NCBI RefSeq assembly: GCF_041821045.1
Contig: NZ_JBGUAW010000006.1
Coordinates: 236,183-300,182, forward strand
Origin: Thiohalorhabdus sp. Cl-TMA
Lineage (GTDB): Bacteria; Pseudomonadota; Gammaproteobacteria; Thiohalorhabdales; Thiohalorhabdaceae
Direction: 5' to 3'
Length of the DNA: 64,000 nucleotides
Under the pieces are notes generated by a model that worked only from the letters and a program-made list of their open reading frames with translations, searched no databases and was not told the origin of the DNA. This document shows, in pieces, positions 18,206 to 26,678 of the stretch (the stretch's first letter is position 1; every line of letters starts with the position of its first letter). The translations under genes and the position numbers were made by a program.

Positions 18206-18661
18206 ATGGTAACCGAGGTGCAAGGGGAAGGTTCGTCCGGCCCGGAACGGGCCCGGGGCGGCTGCCTGTGCGGGGCCGTGCGCTTTCGGGTGATGGGACC
18301 GATAAGGGACCCGGTGGCCTGCCACTGCGGCCAGTGCCGCCGGCAGACGGGGCACTACGCGGCCAACACGGCCACGCATCGCTCCAATCTCCGCATGGAT
18401 CGGGAGGAAGGACTGCGCTGGTATGAATCCTCCCCGGGCATACGCCGGGGATTCTGTGGCCAGTGCGGCTCCACGCTGTTCTGGGACAACCAGGAGCGCC
18501 CCTATATGGGCATCGCCGCGGGCAGCCTGGACGCGCCCACCGGCCTGCGGCTGGCCGCGCACATCTTCACCGCGGATGCCGGGGACTACTACGAGCTGAG
18601 CGACGATCTCCACAAGGATGCGGGGCGGGACCACGGCGTACCGCCACCCCCTGAGGAGTAG
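18206..18661 (+). CDS. GFA/CENP-V-fold zinc protein
   Basis: The 151-residue protein carries the GFA-domain cysteines: GGCLCGAVRF, CHCGQCRRQTG and FCGQCGSTLFW. These usually hold one or two structural or catalytic zinc ions. Family members include glutathione-dependent formaldehyde-activating enzyme, but most have no proven activity and the name should not be taken literally. It is a single gene between convergent and divergent neighbours. Confidence 0.85.
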   Translation: MVTEVQGEGSSGPERARGGCLCGAVRFRVMGPIRDPVACHCGQCRRQTGHYAANTATHRSNLRMDREEGLRWYESSPGIRRGFCGQCGSTLFWDNQERPYMGIAAGSLDAPTGLRLAAHIFTADAGDYYELSDDLHKDAGRDHGVPPPPEE

Positions 18662-18697
18662 CCCAACGTCCTACTCCCCATGGCCCGTTTCCCGGAT

Positions 18698-18731
18698 AAA
18701 AAAAGGGCCCGGACGGAATCCGTCCGGGCCC
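18698..18731 (-). terminator. Intrinsic terminator of the FAD oxidoreductase gene
   Basis: A GC-rich hairpin (GGGCCCGGACGG and its complement, 18705-18731) is preceded on the plus strand by seven A residues, which are a U-run for minus-strand transcripts. It lies 36 bp after the stop of the minus-strand FAD oxidoreductase. The convergent GFA gene ends 36 bp to its left. Confidence 0.85.
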
Positions 18732-18766
18732 CAAGCGCAAGGCATTGCCCATACCTTGACTTCGAC

Positions 18767-20116
18767 TCAGCTCCAGGGGAACGGGCTATGGGAAGTGGGA
18801 TGCAGCTCGCCCTTCTCATAGCGGTCGAACCGGAACGGCTTCAGCAGCTCGCTCTCCTGTCCGCAGATCTCCTGGGCCACTAGGGCGCCAACGCCGATCA
18901 TCTTGTAGCCGTGGTTGGCATCGGCGATGAAGTAGCAGTTGTCCCGGAAGGTATCGAACACCGGGAAGCTGTCCGGGGTGAAGGCGCCGAGCCCGCCGGA
19001 GGGCTCCCGCTTGTACTGCTTGTGGCACCCCTCGAAACGCTTGTGGCAATGGGCCAGCGCGGAGGTCCACATGTCCACGAAGGCGTCCGTCACCACGTAT
19101 TCCTTGGATTCGGTTCCGTAGGGATCGACTTTCACCTGATCGTAGGGCTTCTCCACCTTGTACGGCGAGGTGCCGCCCTGGATGCCGCCGAAGCCGAAGT
19201 CGGGCTTGTAGTAGATGCCCCACATTTCGCCGTCTTCGTTGATCAGGCCGCCGTCCATGTCGGAATACAGCGGGGCATCGGTATCCACGTGGAGCACGGG
19301 CGGGAAGTTGCCGTCATTGGTCTTGAAGGCGTCGGGGTCCATGGCCACCGTGCCTTCCTGGAGGCAGAAGTAGGTCCACATGGGCACGTTGTTGTGCACC
19401 GTGCCGTCGAGCTGCTTGAGGGTAATCTGGGTGGGCAGCTCCAGCATGTCCCAGAAGTGGGGCGCCCAGGGACCACCGCCGACCACCACGTAGTCGCAGC
19501 CGATAGTGCCCTTGTCGGTCTCCACCGCCTCCACCGAGGAGCCGCTGGCGTCCAGCTTCAGATCGGTGACCTTGACCCCGGAGTGGATGGTCACGCCCTC
19601 GGCCTCGGCCTTCTTGGCCAGTCCGTACATGCTCTTGGTGTTGTTGGCGTAGCCGCCGCGCTTCTCGTGCAGCACGGAGGTGATGCCCTGGGCCTGCCAG
19701 TCATCGAAGTAGGACTTCATGTAGTCGTTGGCGTCCTTGGCCCCTTCGATGAACTCGGACTCGTAGCCGATCTCTTTCTGCTGCTCGTAAATGGTGCCGA
19801 CGTCTTCCCGCATCACTTCCGAGCTGATCTGCATGTAGCCCACGGGATGGTAGCTGAAGGCCTCCGGGTCGCTATCCCAGACGTCCACGCTGTGCGCCAT
19901 GAGCTTGCGCATGGCGGGCTGGAAATAGTTGTTCCGGATCACCCCGCAAGCAATGCCGGAGGCCCCGGAGGCGATGCCGCTCTTGTCCAGGATGGCGATA
20001 TCGCTGCCATCGCCCTTGCCCCGGGCCTTGAGCTCCTTGGCCAGATTCCAGGCCGTGCTCAGGCCGTGGATACCGGCCCCGATAATGACGTACTTGCAAT
20101 GCGTGGGAAGCGCCAT
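18767..20116 (-). CDS. FAD-dependent oxidoreductase of the DAO (sarcosine/D-amino-acid oxidase-like) family
   Basis: The 449-residue protein begins with a Rossmann FAD motif YVIIGAGIHGLSTAWNLA and has the second motif IASGASGIACGVIRNNYF. The C-terminal GLGAFTPDSFPVF and IADANHGYKMIGVGALVAQEI are typical of the DAO fold. Members oxidise amines or amino acids, but the sequence does not identify this substrate. The gene is divergent from a MocR-type regulator 150 bp away, which probably controls it. No signal peptide is seen. Confidence 0.87.
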   Translation of the reverse strand: MALPTHCKYVIIGAGIHGLSTAWNLAKELKARGKGDGSDIAILDKSGIASGASGIACGVIRNNYFQPAMRKLMAHSVDVWDSDPEAFSYHPVGYMQISSEVMREDVGTIYEQQKEIGYESEFIEGAKDANDYMKSYFDDWQAQGITSVLHEKRGGYANNTKSMYGLAKKAEAEGVTIHSGVKVTDLKLDASGSSVEAVETDKGTIGCDYVVVGGGPWAPHFWDMLELPTQITLKQLDGTVHNNVPMWTYFCLQEGTVAMDPDAFKTNDGNFPPVLHVDTDAPLYSDMDGGLINEDGEMWGIYYKPDFGFGGIQGGTSPYKVEKPYDQVKVDPYGTESKEYVVTDAFVDMWTSALAHCHKRFEGCHKQYKREPSGGLGAFTPDSFPVFDTFRDNCYFIADANHGYKMIGVGALVAQEICGQESELLKPFRFDRYEKGELHPTSHSPFPWS

Positions 20117-20206
20117 GGTTGTCTCCTCAAGGGAAATCTATGAATGCGGGACCAACGTACTCCCTAACATTAATGGAACCTAGCGGCAGAACAACAAGAA
20201 GTTTAT

Positions 20207-20231
20207 GGTTACAGCTACAAAGACTGTAGCC
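20207..20231. promoter_or_regulatory. Inverted repeat GGTTACAG-N9-CTGTAGCC, candidate MocR operator
   Basis: Arms of eight bases with one G-T mismatch lie between the divergent FAD oxidoreductase and MocR genes, 36 bp before the MocR start. MocR-type regulators usually bind such sites in their own divergent promoter. Binding is inferred. Confidence 0.5.
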
Positions 20232-20266
20232 ACTGTGCCCATAATAGAGTAAGGGTTCTGTACCCC

Positions 20267-21691
20267 ATGCCCCAGAAAGAGACACGCTATCAGCAGGTTG
20301 CCCTGGAGCTGGGCCACCAGATCGAGCAGGGGGTCTACCAGCCCGGCGAGAAGCTCCCGGGGGTGCGGCGGCTGGCCCGGCAGTTCGGCGTGAGCGTGAA
20401 CACCACCCTGCACGCCCTGGAGCAGCTGGAGGGGGAAGGCCGGCTGACGGCGCGGCCGCGGGCCGGCTTCTACGTGAAGGCCGCCACCACGCCGATCCGG
20501 GAGCCCCGCTCCACCGAAACGCAGGGCCACCCCCAGGCGGTGACCGGCCAGGAGCTGGTACTGCGGCTGGCCTGGGCCGCCAGCCGGCCGGGCATCGCCC
20601 AGCTCGGAACGGCCGTCCCCCACCCCAGCTTCCTGCCCGTGGAGGCCATCGAGCAGGCCCACGGCGCGGCCCGCCGCCGCGGCGGCGCGGGTCTTCAGAC
20701 CTACGAGTTCCCGCCCGGCCACTTCGAGCTCCGCCGCCATATCGCCCGCCGCATGATGGATGCCGGCTGTCCCGTGGATCCCGACGAGGTGGTGATCACC
20801 AGCGGCTGCCAGGAGGCCATCATGCTGGCCCTGGACGCGGTGACCGAGCCCGGGGACATCGTGGCCATCGAATCCCCGGCCTTCTACGGGCTCCTGCAGG
20901 GGATCGAGGCCCAGGGCCTCCAGGCCCTGGAGATACCGGGGGACCCGGAAACGGGGATCAGCCTGGAAGCGCTGCAGCTCGCCGTGGAGCAATGGCCCAT
21001 CAAGGCGGTAGCCGCCGTGACCAACTTCAGCAATCCGCTGGGAGGCACCATTCCCGCGGACCGCAAGAAAAGGCTGGTCCGGCTCCTGGCGGAGCGCGGC
21101 GCGGTGCTGATCGAGGACGATATCTACGGGGAGCTGGGCTACGAGGGGGAGCGGCCTACCGCAGCCAAGGCCTACGACGAGCAGGGCAGCGTCATCTACT
21201 GCTCATCCTTCTCCAAGACCGTCGCGCCCGGGCTGCGGATCGGCTGGGCCGTGCCGGGCCGGAACCTGGACCTGCTCAATTTCGGGAAGTTCGCCACCAA
21301 CCAGGCGGCGCCCTCCTATCCCCAACGGGCCCTGGCGCACTTCCTGGCCGAAGGCCAGCTGGAGCGCTACCTGCGCGGCATCCGGGGGCGCTATCAGACC
21401 CACGTGGCCCGGGCCATCGAGGCCATACGCCGCCGCTTCCCCGCCGAGGTCCGGGTCAGCCAGCCCCGGGGCGGCTTCGTCATCTGGGTGGAGCTTCCCG
21501 AGGACGTGGACGCCCTGCAGCTCCATGAAACGGCCCTGGGGCAGGGGGTGAGCATCGCCCCGGGACCGATCTTCTCGCCCTCCCAGAAATTCCGGAACTG
21601 CCTGCGGCTCAACTGTGCCCAACCGTGGGAGGACATCCTGGAGCCCGCCCTGGAGCGCATCGGCGCCTTGCTGCGGTCCGGTGCTTCCTGA
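20267..21691 (+). CDS. MocR-type transcriptional regulator (GntR helix-turn-helix plus aminotransferase fold)
   Basis: The 474-residue protein has an N-terminal winged helix of GntR type (about 8-75, KLPGVRRLARQFGVSVNTTLHALEQL). A fold-type I aminotransferase domain follows, with the PLP lysine in CSSFSKTVAPGLRIGW and the EDDIYGEL motif. MocR proteins bind PLP and act as regulators. The divergent FAD oxidoreductase gene is the likely target; the amidotransferase gene downstream, convergent with it, may belong to the same amine or amino acid pathway. Confidence 0.9.
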   Translation: MPQKETRYQQVALELGHQIEQGVYQPGEKLPGVRRLARQFGVSVNTTLHALEQLEGEGRLTARPRAGFYVKAATTPIREPRSTETQGHPQAVTGQELVLRLAWAASRPGIAQLGTAVPHPSFLPVEAIEQAHGAARRRGGAGLQTYEFPPGHFELRRHIARRMMDAGCPVDPDEVVITSGCQEAIMLALDAVTEPGDIVAIESPAFYGLLQGIEAQGLQALEIPGDPETGISLEALQLAVEQWPIKAVAAVTNFSNPLGGTIPADRKKRLVRLLAERGAVLIEDDIYGELGYEGERPTAAKAYDEQGSVIYCSSFSKTVAPGLRIGWAVPGRNLDLLNFGKFATNQAAPSYPQRALAHFLAEGQLERYLRGIRGRYQTHVARAIEAIRRRFPAEVRVSQPRGGFVIWVELPEDVDALQLHETALGQGVSIAPGPIFSPSQKFRNCLRLNCAQPWEDILEPALERIGALLRSGAS

Positions 21692-21738
21692 GCCGGCTGT
21701 CCCCGGGCGGCGAAGCCCGGGGACAGCCGCCAACCGGG

Positions 21739-22458
21739 CTACGTGCGGGCCCGCTCCCGCACCGGACCCAGCCAACGTCGATACAGGGGGTCGGTTACCG
21801 CCGCTTGCATGGCTTCCACCTTGGCCTCGCGATCCTCCAGGACCGATTCTGGGCTGTGCACGGTTTCCGAGATGGGATCCATATCGTAGCCGTAGATGGA
21901 AACCCAGCGCTCCAGAAGCTCGGGGGTCACCTCCACATGGGCCACGGTGGCGGCCAGGTTGCCCCGGACATAGGCCTGGTGGGGACAGAAGCTGGAGGAA
22001 TACAGCGGCGTGGCCCCTTCGGGCAGCTCGAAGGCATCGTGGTGCCAGGCCAGCACCCGGAATTCCCGGGGGGCGTCGCCCAGCCACGCATCCACCTCCG
22101 GATCCCCGTTCCGGACCACGTGATGCCAGCCGATCTCCTTGGCCGACATGGGGGCCACCTTGGCGCCCAGCGCCTTGGCGCAGAGCTGCGACCCGAAGCA
22201 ATGGCCGAGCACGGGCAGGTCCCGCTCCACGGCCCGTTGAATCAGCGCCACCTCGTCGTCGATCCAGGAATAGCCGTCATTGACGCTCATGGTCCCGCCC
22301 ATGAAGGTCAGCCCGGCATAGGCCTCCGGGTCCTCGGGGACCCGGTCGCCCTGATCTATGGCGCACAGCTCATAGGGCAGCCCCTCTGCTTCCAGGGTCT
22401 CGGCCAGGTGCCCGGATTCGATCCAATCCTCGTGACGAACAATCAGGACCGGTTTCAT
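21739..22458 (-). CDS. Class I glutamine amidotransferase-like protein
   Basis: The 239-residue protein has the nucleophile elbow LGHCFGSQLCAKALG and the His of LAWHHDAFELPEGA, followed by HVEVTPELL for the acid. This is the Cys-His-Glu triad of class I glutamine amidotransferases. ATG 22458 lies six bases after GGAGGAG and is chosen over an ATG at 22473 inside that box. Stand-alone members include gamma-glutamyl hydrolases for polyamines and GMP-synthase-like domains, so the substrate is open. It is convergent with the MocR gene, 47 bp apart. Confidence 0.85.
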   Translation of the reverse strand: MKPVLIVRHEDWIESGHLAETLEAEGLPYELCAIDQGDRVPEDPEAYAGLTFMGGTMSVNDGYSWIDDEVALIQRAVERDLPVLGHCFGSQLCAKALGAKVAPMSAKEIGWHHVVRNGDPEVDAWLGDAPREFRVLAWHHDAFELPEGATPLYSSSFCPHQAYVRGNLAATVAHVEVTPELLERWVSIYGYDMDPISETVHSPESVLEDREAKVEAMQAAVTDPLYRRWLGPVRERART

Positions 22459-22744
22459 TTTCCGCTCCTCCATTCGGTGATCCAGTTCCGGGCAAGATAA
22501 GGGGCTTCGCCCAGAGTGGTAAGGTCCAGGAACCGATCAATGAAGGGGCACAGCTTCGCAATTATGCGGCGGTGTACCCCAACTATTGGCGTAATCTGTA
22601 CCCATTAGTCCATGCCCCGGCCGTGCCTGCTATGCTGCCGCATAAGCCGAATTGGGCATGTACTCCGGGGTATGGCGAGGCATCGGGACCAGGGCGTACA
22701 CCCCGGAACGAGGAGATCCGCCACCGCAGGAAGAGGACCGCACC

Positions 22745-23713
22745 TTGAGACCGGAGCCCCGGCCCTATTTGGCCGCCGCCACCGCCACCGCGTCGGCCCT
22801 GATGTTCGCGCTCACCGGGGCCACGGTAAAGGCGGTCTCCGGGCACCTGCCCTACCTGGAAATGGTGTTCTTCCGCAGCGCCCTGGGCCTGGTTTTCCTG
22901 CTCCCCTGGCTGCTCCACCGGGGCCTGGGCAGCCTGCGTACCCGGCGCCCGGGTCTCCATCTGGTCCGGGGCGTCGCCGGGCTCGGCACCATCTTCGGGT
23001 TCTTCTACGCCCTCTCCAACCTGGAGCTTGCCACGGCGGTCCTGTTCAACAATACCGCCCCCCTGTTCATCCCCCTGTTCGCCGTGCTGCTGCTGGGCGA
23101 GCGCTCGCCGGCCAGCGTCTGGATCGCCATCCCCGTGGGCTTCGTGGGCGTGGCCCTGATCCTGAAACCGGGCATGGCACCGCTGAACCCCGCCGCCTTC
23201 GCCGGTATCGGCGGGGCCGTGCTGGCGGCGGCCTCCTACGTGGTGGTGCGTCGCCTGCGGGAGACGGAGCCTACCTCCCGCGTGGTGTTCTACTTTGCCG
23301 CCATCGCCACCCTGCTGTCCGCCCTGCCCTTGCCCTGGGTATGGGAGACGCCGGAGCCCCGGCTGTGGCTCCTGCTGGTGGCCATGGGGGCCGCGGCCAC
23401 CGGAGGACAGCTCTTCCTGACCCAGGCTTACGCCCTGGCCCCCGCCGCCCGGGTCGGCCCTTTCACCTACCTGGTGGTGGTCTTCTCGGCGGGCCTCGGC
23501 TGGGTGCTCTGGGGCGAATGGCTGGACCCCCTGTCGCTGGTGGGGGCGGTCCTCATCTGCGGGGCCGGCATCCTGGCCATCCAGGGCCGGGAGAGCGGCG
23601 GCAAGGAGCGCCTGGAATCAGGGGACGGGGATGCGGCGTTGGCGAGGTCCGAGCCCCGGGGGGATCGGACCGGGCCACCGTCCAGACGTTTCAGCAAGGG
23701 CGGGCGGGGATAG
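22745..23713 (+). CDS. EamA/DMT-family exporter
   Basis: About 322 residues with ten hydrophobic segments in two EamA repeats (ALMFALTGATVKAVSGHLPYLEM in the first; TYLVVVFSAGLGWVLWGEWLDP at the end of the second). DMT carriers of this size export metabolites or amino acids. TTG 22745 is preferred because GGAAGAGGA lies seven bases before it; an ORF start at 22652 adds a non-hydrophobic, poorly conserved-looking leader. The C-terminal 30 residues are polar. Confidence 0.82.
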   Translation: MRPEPRPYLAAATATASALMFALTGATVKAVSGHLPYLEMVFFRSALGLVFLLPWLLHRGLGSLRTRRPGLHLVRGVAGLGTIFGFFYALSNLELATAVLFNNTAPLFIPLFAVLLLGERSPASVWIAIPVGFVGVALILKPGMAPLNPAAFAGIGGAVLAAASYVVVRRLRETEPTSRVVFYFAAIATLLSALPLPWVWETPEPRLWLLLVAMGAAATGGQLFLTQAYALAPAARVGPFTYLVVVFSAGLGWVLWGEWLDPLSLVGAVLICGAGILAIQGRESGGKERLESGDGDAALARSEPRGDRTGPPSRRFSKGGRG

Positions 23714-23733
23714 CCTGCTCCCCCCTCCTGCGG

Positions 23734-24192
23734 TCAGAGCTCCTCGCCGGCGAATCGGGAGCGGGCCACCGCATCGGCGAAGTCGGCCAGCGGGAAGAGC
23801 ATGGCCGTGGTGTCCACGGGATGCCAGGCGGCCACGTCGATGAGGGCTTCCCCGATGGTCACGTCCCAGTACTCCTCGCCGTAGCGGAGCCACCGGTCCA
23901 GGGCGCCGTCCTGGTAGAAGACGGTGAGCTGGAGTGCCAGATAGCGGGTCATGAAGTGGTCGAAGTCATCCTGGTTCTCGAATTCCTGGCGGATCAGCCG
24001 TTCCGCCTTCTCGTCCCCCTTCAGGTCCTGGCCGAACTGCCACGGCATGCCCGGCGAGGAGGCGAGGTTGCCCTCCTCCCGCTCACCGAGCGACTGGATG
24101 GTTTTCTCCCGGATCCGGGAATAGCTGTCCACATAGGCGCGGAACTCCGCATAGGAGAACTCCCGGGGGGCCTCCCCGAAGGTTGGATCCAT
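23734..24192 (-). CDS. Hypothetical protein
   Basis: The 152-residue acidic protein is not recognised. It has no signal peptide, membrane segment or metal-binding cluster. Two aromatic-rich helical stretches are visible (FDHFMTRYLALQLTVFYQD and WLRYGEEYWDVTIGEALIDV). A minus-strand ATG start is preceded by GGAAAGGACGGTA, an adequate ribosome site, and codon use matches its neighbours. It is convergent with the exporter 20 bp away. Confidence 0.6.
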   Translation of the reverse strand: MDPTFGEAPREFSYAEFRAYVDSYSRIREKTIQSLGEREEGNLASSPGMPWQFGQDLKGDEKAERLIRQEFENQDDFDHFMTRYLALQLTVFYQDGALDRWLRYGEEYWDVTIGEALIDVAAWHPVDTTAMLFPLADFADAVARSRFAGEEL

Positions 24193-24351
24193 GATTACCG
24201 TCCTTTCCGGTGAACGCCTGGATGGCCTGCGGTACCGGCCCCATTATTTCCCGGCCACCCCCTCGAAGGAATAACCCTCTCGGCGGATTTTCAGCCCCCG
24301 CTTTTTGGGTAGGCTGGGACCCCCGTTATTCCCAAGGAAGGGCACCGACCC

Positions 24352-24672
24352 ATGGCGTGGTGGACGCTTTTCATTGCCGGCCTGTTCGAGGTTGCCTGGG
24401 CCATCGGCCTGAAATACACGGACGGATTCACGCGCCTGGTGCCCAGCGTGGCGACGCTGGCGGCCATGGTGGTGAGCGTGCTGCTGCTGGGGATGGCCGT
24501 GAAGAACCTGCCGGTGGGAACGGCCTATGCCGTGTGGACGGGGATCGGGGCGGCCGGCACCGTCGCCTTGGGAATCGTGCTGTTCAACGAGCCCTCCGAC
24601 CTGCCCAGAATCCTGTGCATCATGGCCATCATCACGGGAATCATCGGACTCAAGGTGGTCAGCCCCGACTGA
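24352..24672 (+). CDS. SugE/Gdx-type small multidrug resistance exporter
   Basis: The 106-residue protein has four membrane helices and the SMR pattern: the membrane Glu in [35 protein letters not shown] and the C-terminal GIIGLKV. The SugE/Gdx branch exports guanidinium in exchange for protons; some members expel quaternary ammonium ions. It should work as an antiparallel dimer. An AAGGAAGG box precedes the ATG. I looked for guanidine riboswitch patterns in the 160 bp upstream and found none. Confidence 0.88.
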   Translation: MAWWTLFIAGLFEVAWAIGLKYTDGFTRLVPSVATLAAMVVSVLLLGMAVKNLPVGTAYAVWTGIGAAGTVALGIVLFNEPSDLPRILCIMAIITGIIGLKVVSPD

Positions 24673-24676
24673 GAAT

Positions 24677-25762
24677 CTACACCCCTTCCTTGGCGAACAG
24701 GACATCCGGGCTGAGGATCTCCCCGGCTCCGGCACCGTCGTAGCCGCTCAGGGGATGAAGCAGGTCCTGGAAGTCGTCCCCGCGCAGGACCGATAGCAGC
24801 TCGGAGAAGCGCTGCTGATCGAGGGCCCGGGCCCCCACAACCAGGTAGTAGACCTCCCGGTAGAGGGGAACGAAGTCCAGCTCCAGCATCCGGGCGGCGG
24901 CCTCTTCCCCCAGCCCCACGTCGGCCATGCCCCCCGCCACGGCCGCGGCCACCGCCAAGTGGGTGTATTCCTCGGCGTGATAGCCGGTGATCTGCTCGCT
25001 GTCCAGCCCCACGCGCTCGAGCATCTGGTCCAGGGCCAGGCGGGTTCCCGAGCCCGGCTGCCGATTGACGAAGCGCGCCCCTTTCCCGGCGATGTCGACC
25101 ACATCCTGCAGCCCCAGGGGATTGCCGGGCGGCACGATGAGCCCCTGGCTGCGCATAACGAAGTGGATCAGGCGCTGGCTGCGCGAATCCAGCCAAGGAC
25201 GATAGATCTCCCCGATGGGCGCCCCGAGCGGCCCCTCGGGCAGGTGGATGCCGCCCAGCTCGCAGTCGCCGCGGGCCAGCGACATGAGGCTCTGCAGGCT
25301 GCCGGCGAAGCGGACCTCCAGGGTGGTCCCCGATCGCGTGTGCAGGTAGTCGATGAGCTTGTTCAGGGCCAGATCGTGGCTGGCCACCATGGACAGGGAG
25401 GCCTTGCCGCCCAGCAGCAGGGCCTGCAGCTCCTGGCCGATCTCGCTGGAGGCGCGCTGCAGGTGCGGCTCGAGGAGGGCGTTCACCCGGATCTGCAGAT
25501 CCACCAGCCGTTCACCCAGGGACGTCAGCCTGGTCCCGCGCCCCCGCTCCTTCTGCACGAGCGGCGCCCCCAGCTCCTCCTCCCAGGTCTGGATACGCTG
25601 CCAGGCCTGCCGATAGGGAATTCCCACCTGCGCGGCGGCGGCGGTGAGCTTGCCCTCGCCGCGGATAGCTTCCAGCAGGGGGAAGAGATCGCGATCCATC
25701 CGTTTGGAGGCGTCCTCCCCCGACATCCAGGCGATTTCCAGAGACGGTTTGGCCGTTTTCAT
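24677..25762 (-). CDS. ModE-like winged-helix regulator with PBP-like ligand domain
   Basis: The 361-residue protein has an N-terminal ModE-type winged helix (about 20-110, LLEAIRGEGKLTAAAAQVGIPYRQAWQRIQ). Its C-terminal PBP-like domain has FVNRQPGSGTRLALDQML and GGMADVGLGEEAAARM. Full ModE carries molybdate-binding MOP domains instead; here a solute-binding-protein fold takes their place. It is divergent from tupBCA and presumably senses tungstate or molybdate and controls that operon. The ATG at 25762 is chosen; a longer frame to 25897 runs through the divergent promoter region and a palindrome. Confidence 0.82.
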   Translation of the reverse strand: MKTAKPSLEIAWMSGEDASKRMDRDLFPLLEAIRGEGKLTAAAAQVGIPYRQAWQRIQTWEEELGAPLVQKERGRGTRLTSLGERLVDLQIRVNALLEPHLQRASSEIGQELQALLLGGKASLSMVASHDLALNKLIDYLHTRSGTTLEVRFAGSLQSLMSLARGDCELGGIHLPEGPLGAPIGEIYRPWLDSRSQRLIHFVMRSQGLIVPPGNPLGLQDVVDIAGKGARFVNRQPGSGTRLALDQMLERVGLDSEQITGYHAEEYTHLAVAAAVAGGMADVGLGEEAAARMLELDFVPLYREVYYLVVGARALDQQRFSELLSVLRGDDFQDLLHPLSGYDGAGAGEILSPDVLFAKEGV

Positions 25763-25877
25763 ATGTGCTCGGGTACCGATTCCTTGGCGGACAGACACAG
25801 TGACCGGGTCGGTTTTCCTTTGAAATGAAGCCGGGTTATGGAAAAATTTCCAGGCTCGGTCCGGCTTCCCGGACCCA

Positions 25878-25901
25878 AAATATGCATTTAAAAACATATT
25901 T
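25878..25901. promoter_or_regulatory. Inverted repeat AAATATG-N10-CATATTT between the regulator and tup genes
   Basis: Perfect seven-base arms in an AT-rich patch of an otherwise GC-rich divergent intergenic region, 60 bp before tupB. Its size and AT-rich arms resemble ModE-type operators, so it is the best candidate site for the ModE-like regulator. Binding is inferred. Confidence 0.5.
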
Positions 25902-25960
25902 CCGTTCGGGGCAAGGGCTTCAGGACCCCGGAACGGATTTAATCGGATTGTTCAACCGTC

Positions 25961-26665
25961 ATGGACAACTTCGCCGCTGCCTTCGCCGCCGCCCTGCGGC
26001 TCCTGCTCGACCTGGATCCGGAGCTGCTGGAGATCGTGGCACTGTCCCTGCGGGTCAGCCTGGCCGCGGTGGCTGTCGCCGCCCTGATCGGGCTGCCCCT
26101 CGGCGCCCTGATCGGGGTCCTGCGGTTTCCGGGAAGGCAGGCGGTGATCGTCCTGCTCAACGCGCTCATGGGCCTGCCGCCCGTGGTCGCCGGCCTGGGC
26201 ATCTACCTGCTCCTGTCGCGGGCCGGCCCCCTGGGCGAGCTGGGTCTGCTGTTCACCCCCACCGCCATGATCATCGCCCAGGCGGTGCTGGTAACGCCCA
26301 TCATAGCCGCCCTTACCCGGCAGACCGTGGAGGACCTTCACCAGGAGTACAAGGAGCAGATGCGCTCACTGGGCCTGCGCGCGGACCAGATGGTGCGGAC
26401 CCTGCTCTGGGACGGCCGCTACAGCCTGATGACGGCCCTGCTGGCCGGCTTCGGGCGGGCCATCGCCGAGGTGGGCGCGGTCATCATCGTCGGCGGCAAC
26501 ATCAACCACGTTACGCGCGTCATGACCACCACCATCGCCCTGGAGACCTCCAAGGGAAACCTGGAGCTGGCCCTGGGCCTCGGCATCATCCTCGTCACCC
26601 TGGCGGTCCTGGTGAACGCCAGCGTCCTCTCCCTGCGGGGCGCGGCAGCGCGGGCCAACTGGTAG
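25961..26665 (+). CDS. tupB: Tungstate ABC transporter permease, TupB-like
   Basis: The 234-residue permease has about six membrane segments. The cytoplasmic coupling loop lies in HQEYKEQMRSLGLRADQMVRTLLW, and the conserved GFGRAIAEVGAVIIVGGNI follows. These features are typical of the TupB/WtpB group of tungstate importers. It is the first gene of a three-gene operon (tupB-tupC-tupA) divergent from a ModE-like regulator. Confidence 0.9.
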   Translation: MDNFAAAFAAALRLLLDLDPELLEIVALSLRVSLAAVAVAALIGLPLGALIGVLRFPGRQAVIVLLNALMGLPPVVAGLGIYLLLSRAGPLGELGLLFTPTAMIIAQAVLVTPIIAALTRQTVEDLHQEYKEQMRSLGLRADQMVRTLLWDGRYSLMTALLAGFGRAIAEVGAVIIVGGNINHVTRVMTTTIALETSKGNLELALGLGIILVTLAVLVNASVLSLRGAAARANW

Positions 26666-26678
26666 AAAAGGCAGCGGC

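Noticed and set aside
24193..24351. Guanidine riboswitch before the SugE/Gdx gene
   Set aside because: I searched for the ykkC, mini-ykkC and type III patterns and found no ACGR-loop hairpins or matching core.
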